A stretch of 64,000 nt of DNA from Peribacillus sp. FSL P2-0133 (GCF_037975445.1 NZ_CP150254.1:2788001-2852000); one strand, 5' to 3'. Positions 1 to 12,435 are shown, counted from the first letter of the stretch. Numbers and translations are program-made. Notes: generated by a model not told the origin, from the letters alone.

Positions 1-58
1 AAAGAATTATTGGGGGAGCCTTCCATTCTTAGGGTGTAAATAAATCAATATGATGCAT

Positions 59-96
59 GCTCCAGCTTTTTCGAATAGAACTGCAAAAGTTGGAGC
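59..96 (+). other. intergenic stem-loop before acoC
   Basis: Arms GCTCCAGCTTTT and AAAAGTTGGAGC pair with one G-U wobble around a 14-base loop. There is no T-run after it, so it looks more like an mRNA processing or stability hairpin inside the aco operon than a terminator. Bases 1-58 have a stop in every frame and probably include the 3' end of an upstream gene. The E1 subunits of the acetoin dehydrogenase are expected there by synteny, but the few codons visible do not allow a call. Confidence 0.5.
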
Positions 97-146
97 AACA
101 AAACCAAAGTTGGACACAGAAACCAATCTGAAGGGAGAAAAAAGTT

Positions 147-1370
147 ATGGCGGTCGAAGTAGTAATGCCGAAATTAGGCATGGCAATGAAAGAAGGTACC
201 GTTTCTTTGTGGAGTAAGGCTGTTGGGGATCCAGTCGAAAAAGGTGAGGCAATAGCCAGCATCAATTCAGAGAAAATCGAAATGGATATTGAATCTCCGG
301 CGGAAGGTACGATTCTGAATATAGCTGTCCAAGAAGGGCAAGGAGTACCTCCAGGAACCGTTATCTGTCATATCGGAAATCCGAATGAAGAAATAGTGAA
401 AGATGATCATGTTGCTGAACAAACTCAGTCGAGAATTGCTGATCAAGAAAAGCCGAAAACAAAAGAGTCACCCATTTTGTCAATGGGAGATCGTTTGATG
501 ATCACCCCGGTTGCACGAAAAATGGCACAGGCAGCGAATCTTGACATTGAGAAGATTCAAGGCACCGGGCCAGGAGGAAGAATCACTAAAGAAGATGTAC
601 AGAAAGTAATCGAAAAAAGGGATTCCATGTCGGTAAATACAACAGAAGAAAGAATAGTTCCTCCCCAACCTACTTTAGAGAGTCGGCAACAGATCCCTGT
701 TACCGGAATGAGGAAAATCATTGCAAAACGTATGAAAGAGAGCTTGCAAAGCAGTGCCCAATTAACTCTAACGATGAAAGTTGACGTCACCGATTTAGTC
801 ATTTTGCAAAAACAGGCTACTGAAACGCTACAAAAACAGGAATCAACTAAATTGACTATAACGGACTTTGTTGCCAAGGCTGTCGTGCTTTCACTTAATG
901 AGCATCCTAAAATGAATAGTGCTTATATTGAAGATAACATCATTTTGAATGAGCATATCCATCTTGGATTAGCGGTGGCCTTGGAGAAGGGGCTCGTTGT
1001 TCCTGTCATAAGAAATGCCGAAAATTGTACCCTAAGGCAGTTATCGAATAAAGGTAAGGAATTGGCCCGGTGTGCACGTGACGGTCAATTGCCTATTGAA
1101 GACATGCAAGGGTCCACTTTTACCATCAGTAACCTTGGGGCATATGGCGTTGAGCATTTTACACCGATTCTCAATACACCGGAAACGGGGATACTGGGAA
1201 TTGGCTCTGCTTATGATACCCCGCTTTATATTGGCGAAGAATTGGAGAGGAGAACGATCTTGCCACTCAGTTTAACTTTTGATCACCGTGTACTCGACGG
1301 GGCACCCGCTGCTGCCTTTTTACAAACACTAAAACGGTATTTAGAAGAGCCGATCACCGTGATTTTATAA
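147..1370 (+). CDS. acoC: acetoin dehydrogenase E2 (dihydrolipoamide acetyltransferase)
   Basis: This is the E2 core of a 2-oxoacid-type dehydrogenase complex that passes the two-carbon unit from E1 to CoA. The 407 residues have the usual order. A lipoyl domain covers about 1-80, with the lipoylated lysine K43 in SEKIEMD. A peripheral-subunit-binding domain covers about 118-155 (TPVARKMAQAANLD). The acyltransferase domain carries the HxxxDG active site (FDHRVLDGAPAA). The start follows GAAGGGAGAAAAAAGTT. The E3 gene begins 17 bp downstream, then an acetoin reductase and AcoR, which points to acetoin rather than pyruvate as substrate. The E1 genes would lie upstream, outside the window. A pyruvate or branched-chain E2 is possible from sequence alone, but context makes acoC likely. 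Confidence 0.85.
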   Translation: MAVEVVMPKLGMAMKEGTVSLWSKAVGDPVEKGEAIASINSEKIEMDIESPAEGTILNIAVQEGQGVPPGTVICHIGNPNEEIVKDDHVAEQTQSRIADQEKPKTKESPILSMGDRLMITPVARKMAQAANLDIEKIQGTGPGGRITKEDVQKVIEKRDSMSVNTTEERIVPPQPTLESRQQIPVTGMRKIIAKRMKESLQSSAQLTLTMKVDVTDLVILQKQATETLQKQESTKLTITDFVAKAVVLSLNEHPKMNSAYIEDNIILNEHIHLGLAVALEKGLVVPVIRNAENCTLRQLSNKGKELARCARDGQLPIEDMQGSTFTISNLGAYGVEHFTPILNTPETGILGIGSAYDTPLYIGEELERRTILPLSLTFDHRVLDGAPAAAFLQTLKRYLEEPITVIL

Positions 1371-1387
1371 AAAAGGAGGGAAAGCTC

Positions 1388-2770
1388 TTGAATCGTATAG
1401 CTATTATAGGCGGCGGTCCTGCTGGGTATGTAGCGGCAATCACTGTTGCCCAGCAGGATAAGGAAGTCATATTGGTAGTCGATGGGCCATTGGGGGGCAC
1501 CTGTTTAAACGAAGGCTGCATGCCAACGAAGTCATTATTGAAAAGTGCCGATACGTATGACTTGGTGAAAAATGCCGGGCATATGGGAATTCGCCTGCCC
1601 TCCAATTCGATTGAAGTCGATTGGGATACCGTACAGGAACGAAAGAGAGATGTCATATCTAAACTAGTGAACGGCATTCGATATTTAATGAATAAGAATA
1701 AAATAAAAGTCATTCAGGGAAGAGCGTCTATCCTGACGAGCCATCGACTTCGGATCGAGAACGGAAATAAAAATGAAGAGATTGAAGCAAGTAAGATCAT
1801 CATTTCAACGGGGTCCGAACCGATTCCTTTATCTTTTGCGCCGTTTGATGGTGAATGGATCATCCACAGTGGCCATGCCATGTCACTTCCTGCCATTCCC
1901 GATTCGCTGCTAATTGTCGGAGGCGGCGTCATCGGATGTGAATTTGCCAGTATTTATAGCAGGATGGGCACCAAGGTTACCGTTATAGAAATGGGGCCAA
2001 AGCTGCTTCCGGGGGAAGATGATGATATTACGAGCATCCTTCATGGAGAATTGAAAACCCAAGGTGTAACGGTCCATACATCCACATCTGTCAAAAGCAT
2101 CAATGCAGCCAGTAAGACGGTATTTTTAGAGAAAAGCGATGGCGAATTTGAAGAACTTCATGCAGATTACGTACTCGTATCAATAGGGAGAAAACCAAGA
2201 GTGAACGAAATGGGCTTAGAGGGAAATGATATTGATTTTTCCCGACTTGGCATCTCGGTGGATGATCGAATGCAAACAAGCACTCCATCTATATATGCTT
2301 GTGGTGATGTGATAGGGGGCATACAACTTGCCCATGTCGCTTTTCATGAAGGGCGAGTTGCGGCTCTAAATGCCTGTGGTCAATTTGCACAAGTTAATTA
2401 CCGGGCAATCCCTCGCTGCATTTATACCTCCCCGGAGATTGCAAGTGTAGGCTTGACTGAAAAAGAAGCGCGTAAAAAATATGGGGAAATTAAAGTTGGT
2501 GAATTCGCTTTTTCGGCAAATGGGAAAGCAATCCTTTCCAATAAACCGGTAGGAAAGGTCAAAGTCCTAGTGAACCCACAATATAATGAAATTCTAGGTT
2601 TTACCATTGTTGGTCAACATGCGACAGAATTGATTGGTCAAGGTACGGTCATGCTGCATGCAGAAATAACGGCAGATATGATGGGAGATTTTGTAGCGGC
2701 ACATCCAACCTTGTCGGAATCCATACATGAAGCTTTTTTGAACGTTGTAGGTCAAGCTGTGCATTCATAA
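1388..2770 (+). CDS. acoL: dihydrolipoamide dehydrogenase E3 of the acetoin complex
   Basis: This FAD enzyme reoxidises the lipoyl group of E2 with NAD+. The 460-residue length is normal for the family. An N-terminal FAD-binding GGGPAGYVAA is followed by the redox-active disulfide in CLNEGCMPTKSL (C39, C44). A central NAD-binding motif (IVGGGVIGCEFASIYSRMG) and the C-terminal dimer motif with the catalytic His-Glu pair (HPTLSESIHEAF) follow. The start is TTG, preceded by AAAAAAGGAGGG at a good distance. It sits 17 bp after acoC in one operon. Bacillus genomes usually carry another E3 with the pyruvate complex; position is the reason for calling this one acoL. Confidence 0.87.
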   Translation: MNRIAIIGGGPAGYVAAITVAQQDKEVILVVDGPLGGTCLNEGCMPTKSLLKSADTYDLVKNAGHMGIRLPSNSIEVDWDTVQERKRDVISKLVNGIRYLMNKNKIKVIQGRASILTSHRLRIENGNKNEEIEASKIIISTGSEPIPLSFAPFDGEWIIHSGHAMSLPAIPDSLLIVGGGVIGCEFASIYSRMGTKVTVIEMGPKLLPGEDDDITSILHGELKTQGVTVHTSTSVKSINAASKTVFLEKSDGEFEELHADYVLVSIGRKPRVNEMGLEGNDIDFSRLGISVDDRMQTSTPSIYACGDVIGGIQLAHVAFHEGRVAALNACGQFAQVNYRAIPRCIYTSPEIASVGLTEKEARKKYGEIKVGEFAFSANGKAILSNKPVGKVKVLVNPQYNEILGFTIVGQHATELIGQGTVMLHAEITADMMGDFVAAHPTLSESIHEAFLNVVGQAVHS

Positions 2771-2813
2771 AAAATTATAAATAAGCTTTTTTTGACAGAA
2801 GGGAGATTTTTGT

Positions 2814-3590
2814 ATGGCTAGCGGTCAAAGGACGGCGGTAGTCACTGGTGCCGGACGTGGTATCGGACGTGCCATTGCATTAAGATTAGCTCAAGATGGA
2901 TTGAATGTGGTCATTAACGATGTCAATATGGATACGGCTGAATCGGTCGTGAATGAGATCAGGGAAATTGGACGTGAAAGCTTTGCCGTTAAAGCAGATG
3001 TAAGCAATAGACGGGAAGTATTCGATATGGTGAATCAAGTTGTGGAACGTTTTGGACAACTTGACGTTATGGTTTCAAATGCAGGAATTGCTCAAATAAA
3101 GCCTCTATTGGAGGTAACTCAAGAGGATCTGGAACAGATTTTCAATATAAATGTAAATGGTGTCCTCTTTTGCCTGCAAGCCGCTGCTGAACAAATGAAA
3201 AAGCAAGAAGGCGGAAAAATTATAAGTGCTGCCAGCATCGCCAGTTACAAAGGCTTTAGTTTATTAGGTACATACTCGGCCACAAAATTTGCCGTAAGAG
3301 GCATTACACAAGCGGCAGCACAGGAATTGGCCCAGTTTGGCATTACGGTGAATGCATACTGTCCAGGAATTGTCGGGACGCAAATGTGGGATTTAATCGA
3401 TGAAAAAATGGGCCAATATATGAATCTTGCTAAAGGTGAAACATTTAAAAAGTTTACAGATTCCATAACCTTAGGACGCTCTGAAACCCCAGAGGATGTT
3501 GCGAAATTCGTATCTTACCTTGCTTCACCGGATTCGGATTATATGACAGGGCAATCCATCATGATTGATGGTGGGGTTATATTTTCATAA
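2814..3590 (+). CDS. acetoin (diacetyl) reductase, SDR family
   Basis: This is a 258-residue classical short-chain dehydrogenase. It has the NAD(P) motif [14 protein letters not shown], the catalytic Tyr-Lys in YSATK and the segment [18 protein letters not shown], which is typical of acetoin reductase/2,3-butanediol dehydrogenases (BudC/ButA type). It would interconvert diacetyl, acetoin and butanediol with NAD(H). GAAGGGAGA precedes the ATG. It lies 43 bp after the E3 gene and is followed by a strong hairpin terminator, so it is probably the last gene of the aco operon. That feeds butanediol into the acetoin dehydrogenase. The stereochemistry of the substrate cannot be read from the sequence. 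Confidence 0.8.
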   Translation: MASGQRTAVVTGAGRGIGRAIALRLAQDGLNVVINDVNMDTAESVVNEIREIGRESFAVKADVSNRREVFDMVNQVVERFGQLDVMVSNAGIAQIKPLLEVTQEDLEQIFNINVNGVLFCLQAAAEQMKKQEGGKIISAASIASYKGFSLLGTYSATKFAVRGITQAAAQELAQFGITVNAYCPGIVGTQMWDLIDEKMGQYMNLAKGETFKKFTDSITLGRSETPEDVAKFVSYLASPDSDYMTGQSIMIDGGVIFS

Positions 3591-3616
3591 AACTAACACA
3601 TTATATTGTTAGAAGG

Positions 3617-3653
3617 AAAAGCATCGTGTGAATGATCACATGATGCTTTTTGT
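3617..3653 (+). terminator. rho-independent terminator of the aco operon
   Basis: AAGCATCGTGTGA and TCACATGATGCTT form a long stem with a four-base loop and one mismatch, followed by TTTTTGTG. It lies 27 bp after the reductase stop codon. Confidence 0.8.
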
Positions 3654-3803
3654 GAATACTAAATCTATATATTGTAAGCGAATACATAATCTACTATAAT
3701 TAAATGGACCTCGATTAACATCTTATTTTATACTCCATGGTATTTTTCCTCTAGATTGACTGTTCAAATGAAGGTTTAAACCAAATGATTAGAGGAGGAT
3801 TAT

Positions 3804-5690
3804 ATGCTATCCACTAGTTGTTATCTACGCACATGGGAACGCTTTGTCAGTGAAGGGGTTCTCGATTCAAATCGTCTGAACAAGCGAATAATGGAATCCT
3901 GGCATCGCTGCAAAAAAGAACAAGTTAACCCATACCTTAACAAAGGCAAACACATTTTGACGACTGAATTATTGGACATTCAAAGAGAAAAAAACTCCTT
4001 CCTATTAGAAGTGGCATCACCCCAATTAACTAGGATGAATCAATCGATAAAAGAATCTGGAATGATGGCTCTATTGGTCGATCCGGATGGATATGTCCTT
4101 TCACTTTCCGGAAACGAGAAAATCCTCGAGGAGGCAGGTAAAATAAATTTTGTGGAGGGCGTATGCTGGACGGAGGGTGAGGTCGGAACGAACGCAATTG
4201 GAACAGCTTTGAAAACGGGTGAAGCCGTAATGATCCAAGGTACCGAGCACTATTCAATTGCCTCCCACAAATGGAGTTGCTCTGCCATGCCCATTTTAAA
4301 TGAAGACGGTAAGATATTGGGAGTTTTGGATATATCTTGTCCAGTAGATTATTTCCATCCCTCCATGCTGGGTATGGTAGCCAATTTGGCGTATACGATC
4401 GAACAGGAAATGGGAGTGCGTTCCTATAAAAAGGAGCTGGCACTGACCCAGCACTCGATAGAACTTGCAGAGACCTATCCGGATTTGCCTTTTATCGTCT
4501 GTAATCATAAAGAAATGATAATCTCCGCCAGTAAACAGATTCGCAAAAAAATTCCTCAATCCATTGGTATGGCATTGGCTGATGTATTAAATCATGGATA
4601 TCGAATCGTAAAGGAAAATCCGCTTCTATCCAAAGAAGATAATAGGATTTCAGGTAAGTGTTTATTCTTATCAGAGAATCATGGTCATGAAACCAATAGG
4701 CTTTTCCCTGCTTCAATGCCTGCAGAAAGGTTTGCCTTCAAAGGGGAAAGCGGGATTAGCGAATCCTTTCATAACACATTACACAAAGTGAAGCTTGTTG
4801 CACCGAGAGAAGCCAATGTGTATATATCTGGTGAAACAGGGGTCGGGAAAGAGCTTATTGCCATGGCCATTCATGAAAATGGCTTCCGTAAAAAAGGACC
4901 GTTCGTCACGATAAATTGCGGAGCCATACCTAAAGATTTAATGGAGAGTGAATTATTCGGGTATGTTGATGGTGCTTTTACAGGGGCTAAACGGCAAGGG
5001 TACAAAGGGAAGTTCGAGCAGGCAAATGGAGGGACCATTTTTCTCGATGAAATCGGTGAAATCCCTTCAGCGATGCAAGTTGCCTTACTGCGTGTACTTC
5101 AAGAAAGAAAAATCGTTCCAATCGGTGGCACAAAAAGCATTTCATTGGATATTCGCATTATCACTGCAACACACCGTAATCTTGAAGAGCTTGTCAATGA
5201 AGGGTCCTTTCGGAAGGATTTATACTATAGGTTGAACGTTTACCCTATTCATGTACCTCCATTGAGAGAAAGAATTGAAGACATTCCTTATCTAGTCAAC
5301 TACTTGTGTTCGAAGAATAATTGGAATATTCCATTAACCGAAGAATTATTGATACATTTAAATGATTACAATTGGCCAGGCAATATTAGAGAACTGCAGA
5401 ATGTACTTCAGCGATTGACCATCTTACTTGCAGAAGGACCTCTGGATTATGCTAAAGTGTTGAATTCCATGCATTCACAGCCCGTTACCCGACATGATGA
5501 TTTCCCTTCATGGGATGAACATGGTAAAAAAGGCATCAAGGGAAATGAACTGACAATCCGTGAAAAAATTCAACGGGATTTAATGATAGAGGCATTACAA
5601 AAATCAAGAGGAAATGTAACGGCTGCAGCAAAGTTGATGGATATACCCAGAAGTACATTTTACAAGCGGCTTCATAAGTATGGGATATAG
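3804..5690 (+). CDS. acoR: AcoR, sigma-54-dependent activator of acetoin genes
   Basis: This is a 628-residue enhancer-binding protein. The N-terminal third is a GAF-like sensor region (GYVLSLSGNEKILEEAG, EGVCWTEGEVGTNAIGTAL) as in acetoin catabolism regulators. The AAA+ domain starts near residue 325 with Walker A GETGVGKE, the sigma-54 contact loop GAFTGA and Walker B TIFLDEIGE. The C-terminus is a Fis-type helix-turn-helix (TAAAKLMDIPRSTFYKRL). GAGGAGGATTAT precedes the ATG. It has its own spacer after the aco terminator. The operon it controls would have its -24/-12 promoter upstream of this window, since none is visible between acoC and the reductase. Acetoin is the family-level effector. 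Confidence 0.9.
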   Translation: MLSTSCYLRTWERFVSEGVLDSNRLNKRIMESWHRCKKEQVNPYLNKGKHILTTELLDIQREKNSFLLEVASPQLTRMNQSIKESGMMALLVDPDGYVLSLSGNEKILEEAGKINFVEGVCWTEGEVGTNAIGTALKTGEAVMIQGTEHYSIASHKWSCSAMPILNEDGKILGVLDISCPVDYFHPSMLGMVANLAYTIEQEMGVRSYKKELALTQHSIELAETYPDLPFIVCNHKEMIISASKQIRKKIPQSIGMALADVLNHGYRIVKENPLLSKEDNRISGKCLFLSENHGHETNRLFPASMPAERFAFKGESGISESFHNTLHKVKLVAPREANVYISGETGVGKELIAMAIHENGFRKKGPFVTINCGAIPKDLMESELFGYVDGAFTGAKRQGYKGKFEQANGGTIFLDEIGEIPSAMQVALLRVLQERKIVPIGGTKSISLDIRIITATHRNLEELVNEGSFRKDLYYRLNVYPIHVPPLRERIEDIPYLVNYLCSKNNWNIPLTEELLIHLNDYNWPGNIRELQNVLQRLTILLAEGPLDYAKVLNSMHSQPVTRHDDFPSWDEHGKKGIKGNELTIREKIQRDLMIEALQKSRGNVTAAAKLMDIPRSTFYKRLHKYGI

Positions 5691-5762
5691 ACATGGCGTG
5701 TGTACATTATGTAAGAAGAGTAGATTGATAGAAATCCATGGAAAATGAGAGGGGTATGGCAA

Positions 5763-6740
5763 ATGAAAACAAGAATTACAGAATTATTGGGGATTGAATA
5801 TCCGATTATTTGCGGCGGGATGTTTCAAGTTGGCCGAGCCCCGCTTGCAGCCGCCGTTTCAGAAGCGGGGGGACTAGGCATCATAACTTCGAAAACACAG
5901 GTGACACCAGAAGGTCTACGTGATGAAATACGCAAAGTGAAAACTATGACCAAGAAGCCCTTTGCTGTCAACCTGAACCTGTTTCCAAGTCAAACGGCAA
6001 CTCCGAATGATGAGTTCATCGATATTTTAATTGACGAAGATGTAAAAATTGTTGAAACGAGTGGCCGAAGCCCAGAAAGTTTAATGGCCAAACTTAAAGA
6101 GCACCGCTTTACCGTGTTACATAAGGTAGCGAACATTAAAAACGCAATGTCGGCTGAGAAATTAGGAGTCGATGCCATTATAATTGTAGGGAATGAAACA
6201 GGCGGACATCCAGGCATGGGGGATGTAGGAACGCTTGTCATGCTCCCTAGAGCCGTTGACTCCGTTACTATACCAGTAATAGCAGGCGGAGGATTTTCGG
6301 ATGGCAGAGGCCTGATTAGTGCCTTGTCACTCGGTGCTGAAGGTATCGTCATGGGGACTCGCTTTATGGCAACGCAAGAAGCACCGATCCATGATAACGT
6401 GAAGCAGTGGATGGTATCTGCCAATGAAATGGATACGGTTGTCATCCAACGGAATATAGGCAGTCCGTCACGTGTAGCATTAAATGCAGTCAGTAAAGAA
6501 GTGGACAAACTTGAAAATGAAGGTGCCACTATAGAGGAATTGATTCCACTGATTACGGGACAACGAAGCAAGAAAGTATACTTTGAAGGAAATTTAGACG
6601 GAGGAATCTGGTCATGCGGTCAATCCGTAGGACTGATAAAAGAAATATTGACTGTCAATGAACTAATAAAACAAATCGTCCAAGAAGCAAAAACCTCGTT
6701 CGAATTCATCCAAAGCCGTATCGAATCCATTCGAACATGA
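5763..6740 (+). CDS. nitronate monooxygenase family protein
   Basis: This FMN-dependent TIM-barrel enzyme belongs to the nitronate monooxygenase/2-nitropropane dioxygenase family, which also contains FabK-type enoyl-ACP reductases. Visible family landmarks are YPIICGGMFQVG at the N-terminus, GGLGII, GNETGGHPGMGD (flavin and substrate site) and a phosphate-binding region VIAGGGFSDGRG followed by GAEGIVMGTRF. The chosen ATG (MKTRITELLG) has GAGAGGGG nine bases upstream; six more codons are open before it but lack a better ribosome site. The protein is 325 residues. It is alone between acoR and a terminator. The true substrate (nitronates, or an acyl carrier intermediate) is not determined by the sequence. 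Confidence 0.8.
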   Translation: MKTRITELLGIEYPIICGGMFQVGRAPLAAAVSEAGGLGIITSKTQVTPEGLRDEIRKVKTMTKKPFAVNLNLFPSQTATPNDEFIDILIDEDVKIVETSGRSPESLMAKLKEHRFTVLHKVANIKNAMSAEKLGVDAIIIVGNETGGHPGMGDVGTLVMLPRAVDSVTIPVIAGGGFSDGRGLISALSLGAEGIVMGTRFMATQEAPIHDNVKQWMVSANEMDTVVIQRNIGSPSRVALNAVSKEVDKLENEGATIEELIPLITGQRSKKVYFEGNLDGGIWSCGQSVGLIKEILTVNELIKQIVQEAKTSFEFIQSRIESIRT

Positions 6741-6751
6741 ATAATGTATCA

Positions 6752-6789
6752 GGAACATGAGATCAAGTGCTATTTCGTGTTCCTTTTTT
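6752..6789 (+). terminator. terminator after nitronate monooxygenase gene
   Basis: AGGAACATGA pairs with a TCGTGTTCCT arm and is followed by TTTTTTG, 12 bp after the stop codon. Confidence 0.7.
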
Positions 6790-8423
<1,634 letters not shown>

Positions 8424-9328
8424 TATGAATTACGTTCAAGCTTCGGATGATTATCTCACTTAGAAGTTGAGAAAAATTACTCCTTGAACACTTTAACTAG
8501 TTACGCATTCGATTTAAAGCTCTACGGTGAGTTTTTAACTGCTAACAACCGATCATTAGACTTAGATGAGCTCACGTCGTCCAGTGTGCGTCTTTTTGTG
8601 CAAGATCAGTCATCAATCATAGTATTAAGCCAAGAACGCTATAACGCCGCATTTCGTGCTTAAAATCATTTAGTAATTAATATTGTCTAAAAGAAAATTA
8701 CATGAAGTCTGACTTCACAGCAGGTATTCAAGCACCTAAAGTCGATAAGAATTTACCCAAATATATGACCTTACAGGAGCTTCAAAAGTTATTTACCTAT
8801 TTAGAGCATGATCCACGACCCCAAAGAATTAGAAATGAATTAATGTTTAAACTACTTGGAACAACAGGAATGAGACGTCAAGAATTAGTGGATTTAACAT
8901 GGGAGTAAGTAAATTTAGAAAATCAAACGATTTTAGTTCGAGGAAAAGGGAGAAAAGAACGCCTCCTTCCCCTTCCTCCCATTGTCTTTCCGTTATTTCA
9001 AGACTATAAAGAAACTCTTTTAAAGCAGCAAAAACATTATAGTGAACCAATCTTTTATAATCAAAAAAATAAGCCTTTAAATCCGCGTGGATTGCACAAA
9101 ATATTTAAAGAGATTTTAGAACGAGCTGGTTTACCCGCTCACCGATTCTCTCTGATCCATTTGAGGCATACGTTTGCTACCTTACTATTGCAAGAAAACA
9201 AAGATAAAGTGGATTTAAGAACGTTACAGGAATTATTAGGCCATGAAAGTCTTGTTACTACGAGTATGTACACCCATATAGATTTTGAACAGAAGAAAAA
9301 AGCCATAAACAGTTTTTTTATTAGTTAA
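8424..9328 (+). pseudogene. decayed tyrosine recombinase (XerC/XerD-like)
   Basis: A ribosome site AGGAGG precedes ATG 8424, but the reading frame is broken by several stops (in-frame TAG and TAA codons near 8460, 8642, 8677 and 8906) and at least one frameshift. Conceptual repair gives a full phage-integrase-like protein of about 300 residues. It has an N-terminal SAM-like core-binding part (NYSLNTLTSYAFDLKLYGEF) and a catalytic part with the first Arg (TTGMRRQELVDLTW), the HxxR box (LIHLRHTFATLLL), LGHES and the nucleophile Tyr in TSMYTHID. The stop at 8906 reads as a former CAA: the related relic at 33.7 kb has CAA there. The enzyme is dead in this genome. Confidence 0.85.
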
Positions 9329-9331
9329 TTA

Positions 9332-9800
<469 letters not shown>

Positions 9801-9819
9801 GAAGGATTGAAACGTACTT

Positions 9820-10197
9820 TTACCTTCTTTCTAATTTCAGTTGATTTAAATCAATGGAAAGACGAGCTTTTGGCTTTTTATTTAACTTTTCAGGTTTTAC
9901 TTCAAACCATTTCCCAAACTCTTCGTTCGTTGGATAACTTCCCTCTTTTACAATCTGATTATTGACTAAAATAATAGGCAAGGCGTCAGGTCCTTTTTCG
10001 TGTAAAGCTTTATTAATGTCAGGGTTGTCTGCGAACTTAACAGGATCATTGGTCAATTAATAACGTTTGATATCAAACCCTTTCTTTTCTAAAGAATAAA
10101 CAGCAGTTGCCACCCTTGTTAATTCAGGATCAACACTCGGTCCACATACCCCAGTTGAACAGAACATGGCAGGATCAAAGATTTCCACTTTCATCAT
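9820..10197 (-). pseudogene. arsD: arsD with in-frame stop (arsenic metallochaperone)
   Basis: ATG 10197 opens MMKVEIFDPAMFCSTGVCGP, the classic ArsD start, in which the usual Cys12-Cys13 pair is Phe-Cys here. An in-frame TAA follows at 10059-10057 after KGFDIKRY. The frame then continues unchanged through DALPIILVNNQIVKEGSYPT to a stop at 9820. Total length is about 125 codons. The later Cys pairs of long ArsDs are absent. ArsD carries As(III) to ArsA. Because arsA is also broken, the pair has probably lost selection. A TTG at 10056 could in theory restart translation, but it lacks the metal-binding Cys. Confidence 0.8.
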
Positions 10198-10248
10198 TTG
10201 TTTTCTCCCCTTCTTATATAATCATTTAATTATGCTATGGATAAAACG

Positions 10249-10276
10249 AAAGCCGAGTGATTACTCGGCTTTTCAG
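10249..10276 (-). terminator. terminator after arsC
   Basis: AAAGCCGAGT and ACTCGGCTTT form a perfect ten-base stem with a GATT loop; on the minus strand a CGTTTTAT tail follows. It separates intact arsRBC from the decayed arsDA. Confidence 0.75.
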
Positions 10277-10282
10277 TTTTAT

Positions 10283-10702
10283 TTATACGCCCGTTTTAGA
10301 GAAACGTTCAATTCTTTCTCCGATTTCATCACGAACACGTTGGAAGGTCGCCCATTTTTCTTCATCGGTCCCTTCCGCTCTTGCTGGGTCATCAAATCCC
10401 CAATGTTCTCGTCTCACATGCGGTGGCGTCATGGGACATTTATCTGCCGCATCGCCACATAATGTGACTACAAAATCGGCATTATTTAAAATGTCAGGGT
10501 CAATGATATCGGAATTTTGATTGGTAATATCCATTCCAACCTCGTTCATCGCTTTAACAGCTTTCGGATTTAACCCATGTGCTTCAATTCCTGCACTTAG
10601 CACTTGCCATTCGTCTCCTAGATATTTCTTACCCCATGCTTCAGCCATTTGACTTCTGCACGAGTTACCTGTACATAAGAAGTAAAGTGTTTTTTTAGCC
10701 AT
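10283..10702 (-). CDS. arsC: arsenate reductase, thioredoxin-coupled
   Basis: This 139-residue protein has the low-molecular-weight phosphatase fold. The P-loop is CTGNSCRS (C10, C15) and the redox relay cysteines are C82 and C89 (LCGDAADKC). These match the three catalytic cysteines of the Staphylococcus/Bacillus thioredoxin-dependent class. It reduces arsenate to arsenite, which ArsB then exports. GAGGAACAAC lies before the ATG. The gene is 34 bp downstream of arsB on the same strand and is followed by a terminator. All catalytic residues are intact. Confidence 0.93.
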   Translation of the reverse strand: MAKKTLYFLCTGNSCRSQMAEAWGKKYLGDEWQVLSAGIEAHGLNPKAVKAMNEVGMDITNQNSDIIDPDILNNADFVVTLCGDAADKCPMTPPHVRREHWGFDDPARAEGTDEEKWATFQRVRDEIGERIERFSKTGV

Positions 10703-10736
10703 GTTGTTCCTCTCCTTTATGAGTAAAATGATGTGT

Positions 10737-12035
10737 TTAGTGAATAATGTTCAACCATATATATAGGCCAACTAATGTGATGAACAATGTTGGGATGGTT
10801 AAGATAATACCCGTTTTAAAGTAGGTTCCCCATGAGATTTTCACGCCTTTTAATGAAAGGACATGCAGCCACAATAAGGTAGCCAAAGAACCGATCGGTG
10901 TAATTTTTGGTCCCAAGTCCGAACCGATGACATTGGCATAAATAAGGGCTTCCTTAATCGCGCCCGTTGTATTCGTGTCGGAAATGGCAAGAGCGTCTAT
11001 CATGACCGTCGGCATGTTATTCATAAGCGATGAAAGAACAGCTGCGATGAATCCCATTCCGACAGTAGCAGCGAATAATCCTTGATCAGCTGTCACTTGG
11101 ATTAGGTCGGCTAAAATGTTCGTCAATCCAACGTTTCTCAATCCATACACCACGACATACATTCCAATGGAGAAGAACACAATCGCCCATGGTGCGCCTT
11201 TTACAACGGTCTTGGTATTTACAGCTGGACTTCTTCTTGCCATAAACAAGAAGAAAATGGCGATAACACCTGCAATGATGGATACAGGAATGTTGAAAAA
11301 TTCACTGATAAAATAGCCTACCAACAGAACACCTAAAACAATCCCAGACAGGCGAAACATTTTTACATCCCGAATGGCATCGACTGGCTTCTTCAATTGA
11401 GCCATATCATAATTCTTCGGAATGCTCTTTCTGAAGTACAAATATAATACCAGGATGCTAGCTACTAATGAAAACAGGTTGGGAACGATCATTCTAGATA
11501 CGAACTCAATAAACCCGATATCAAAAAAGTCAGCAGAAACAATGTTGACCAGGTTACTTACTACAAGCGGTAAGGATGTAGTGTCCGCAATAAACCCACT
11601 CGCGATGATAAATGGGAAGATCATTCTCTCTTCCAACTTCAAGTTTCGAACCATCGCCAATACAATCGGAGTTAAGATGAGCGCGGCTCCGTCATTTGCG
11701 AAGAACGCAGCGACTAGAGCTCCGAGAATGCTCACATACACAAACATCCTAACTCCATTTCCCTTGGCCGCTCTCGCCATATGTAGAGCTGCCCATTCAA
11801 AGAACCCAATTTCATCTAAAATTAAAGAAATAATGATAATAGCAATGAACGCCAACGTCGCGTTCCATACAATTCCCGTAACGGTAATTACATCGTTGAA
11901 GTCAACAACTCCTACGAGTAAGGCAAGTAACGCACCCCCGCATGCTGACCAGCCGATTGACAATCCCTTGGGTTGCCAAATGACGAATGTCAACGTCAGC
12001 AAAAAGATGATACTCGCTAATATAACTGTACCCAC
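10737..12035 (-). CDS. arsB: arsenite efflux permease ArsB
   Basis: This 432-residue polytopic membrane protein of the ArsB/NhaD (ion transporter) superfamily has about 11-12 hydrophobic segments. Family signatures include [36 protein letters not shown] and [18 protein letters not shown]. It exports As(III)/Sb(III) using the membrane potential, or ATP if ArsA is present; here ArsA is decayed. The start is GTG at 12035 with AGGAGGAGAACATCA upstream. It begins 17 bp after arsR. It is intact in length compared with the usual 425-435. Confidence 0.93.
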   Translation of the reverse strand: MGTVILASIIFLLTLTFVIWQPKGLSIGWSACGGALLALLVGVVDFNDVITVTGIVWNATLAFIAIIIISLILDEIGFFEWAALHMARAAKGNGVRMFVYVSILGALVAAFFANDGAALILTPIVLAMVRNLKLEERMIFPFIIASGFIADTTSLPLVVSNLVNIVSADFFDIGFIEFVSRMIVPNLFSLVASILVLYLYFRKSIPKNYDMAQLKKPVDAIRDVKMFRLSGIVLGVLLVGYFISEFFNIPVSIIAGVIAIFFLFMARRSPAVNTKTVVKGAPWAIVFFSIGMYVVVYGLRNVGLTNILADLIQVTADQGLFAATVGMGFIAAVLSSLMNNMPTVMIDALAISDTNTTGAIKEALIYANVIGSDLGPKITPIGSLATLLWLHVLSLKGVKISWGTYFKTGIILTIPTLFITLVGLYIWLNIIH

Positions 12036-12052
12036 TGATGTTCTCCTCCTCG

Positions 12053-12400
12053 TTAGTCACAACAAATTCGTTTTCCTTGTGCTGTTAATTCTTCTACTTT
12101 AAATGCTTGACTTGGCAAGTCCTTGATAACTGTTTGAATAAAGGAGTAATACGAGGATGCTTGGTTTAACGAGTAAAATATCCATTGTCCCCTTCTCGCT
12201 TCATTCACAATTCCGCTATCTTTCAACTTTCGTAAATGTTGGCTAATAGCAGGTTGGCTCATATCAAACAGGTCTACAAATTCACAGACACAACATTCAT
12301 GTTCAGACATAATTTTCACCATGGTCAAACGTGTTTTATCACCTAAAAGTTTAAGAACGTTTGCAGTACCTTCTATTTCCAACGCTTCATTCGTTTGCAT
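12053..12400 (-). CDS. arsR: ArsR arsenic-responsive repressor
   Basis: This is a 115-residue winged-helix repressor of the ArsR/SmtB family. The As(III) site is in the DNA-binding helix region, EHECCVCEF (three cysteines), followed by the recognition helix [17 protein letters not shown]. It releases its operator when arsenite binds. CTAGGAGGGATAAC precedes the ATG. It is the first gene of arsR-arsB-arsC on the minus strand. An inverted repeat at 12436-12472 is a likely autoregulatory site. The C-terminus (GKRICCD) adds another Cys pair. Confidence 0.92.
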   Translation of the reverse strand: MQTNEALEIEGTANVLKLLGDKTRLTMVKIMSEHECCVCEFVDLFDMSQPAISQHLRKLKDSGIVNEARRGQWIFYSLNQASSYYSFIQTVIKDLPSQAFKVEELTAQGKRICCD

Positions 12401-12435
12401 GTTATCCCTCCTAGCCTAATCGAATATATAATTAA

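Noticed and set aside
10166..12102. Plus-strand frames opposite arsC and arsB, up to 226 aa
   Set aside because: Shadows of well-supported minus-strand arsenic genes; low-complexity translations.
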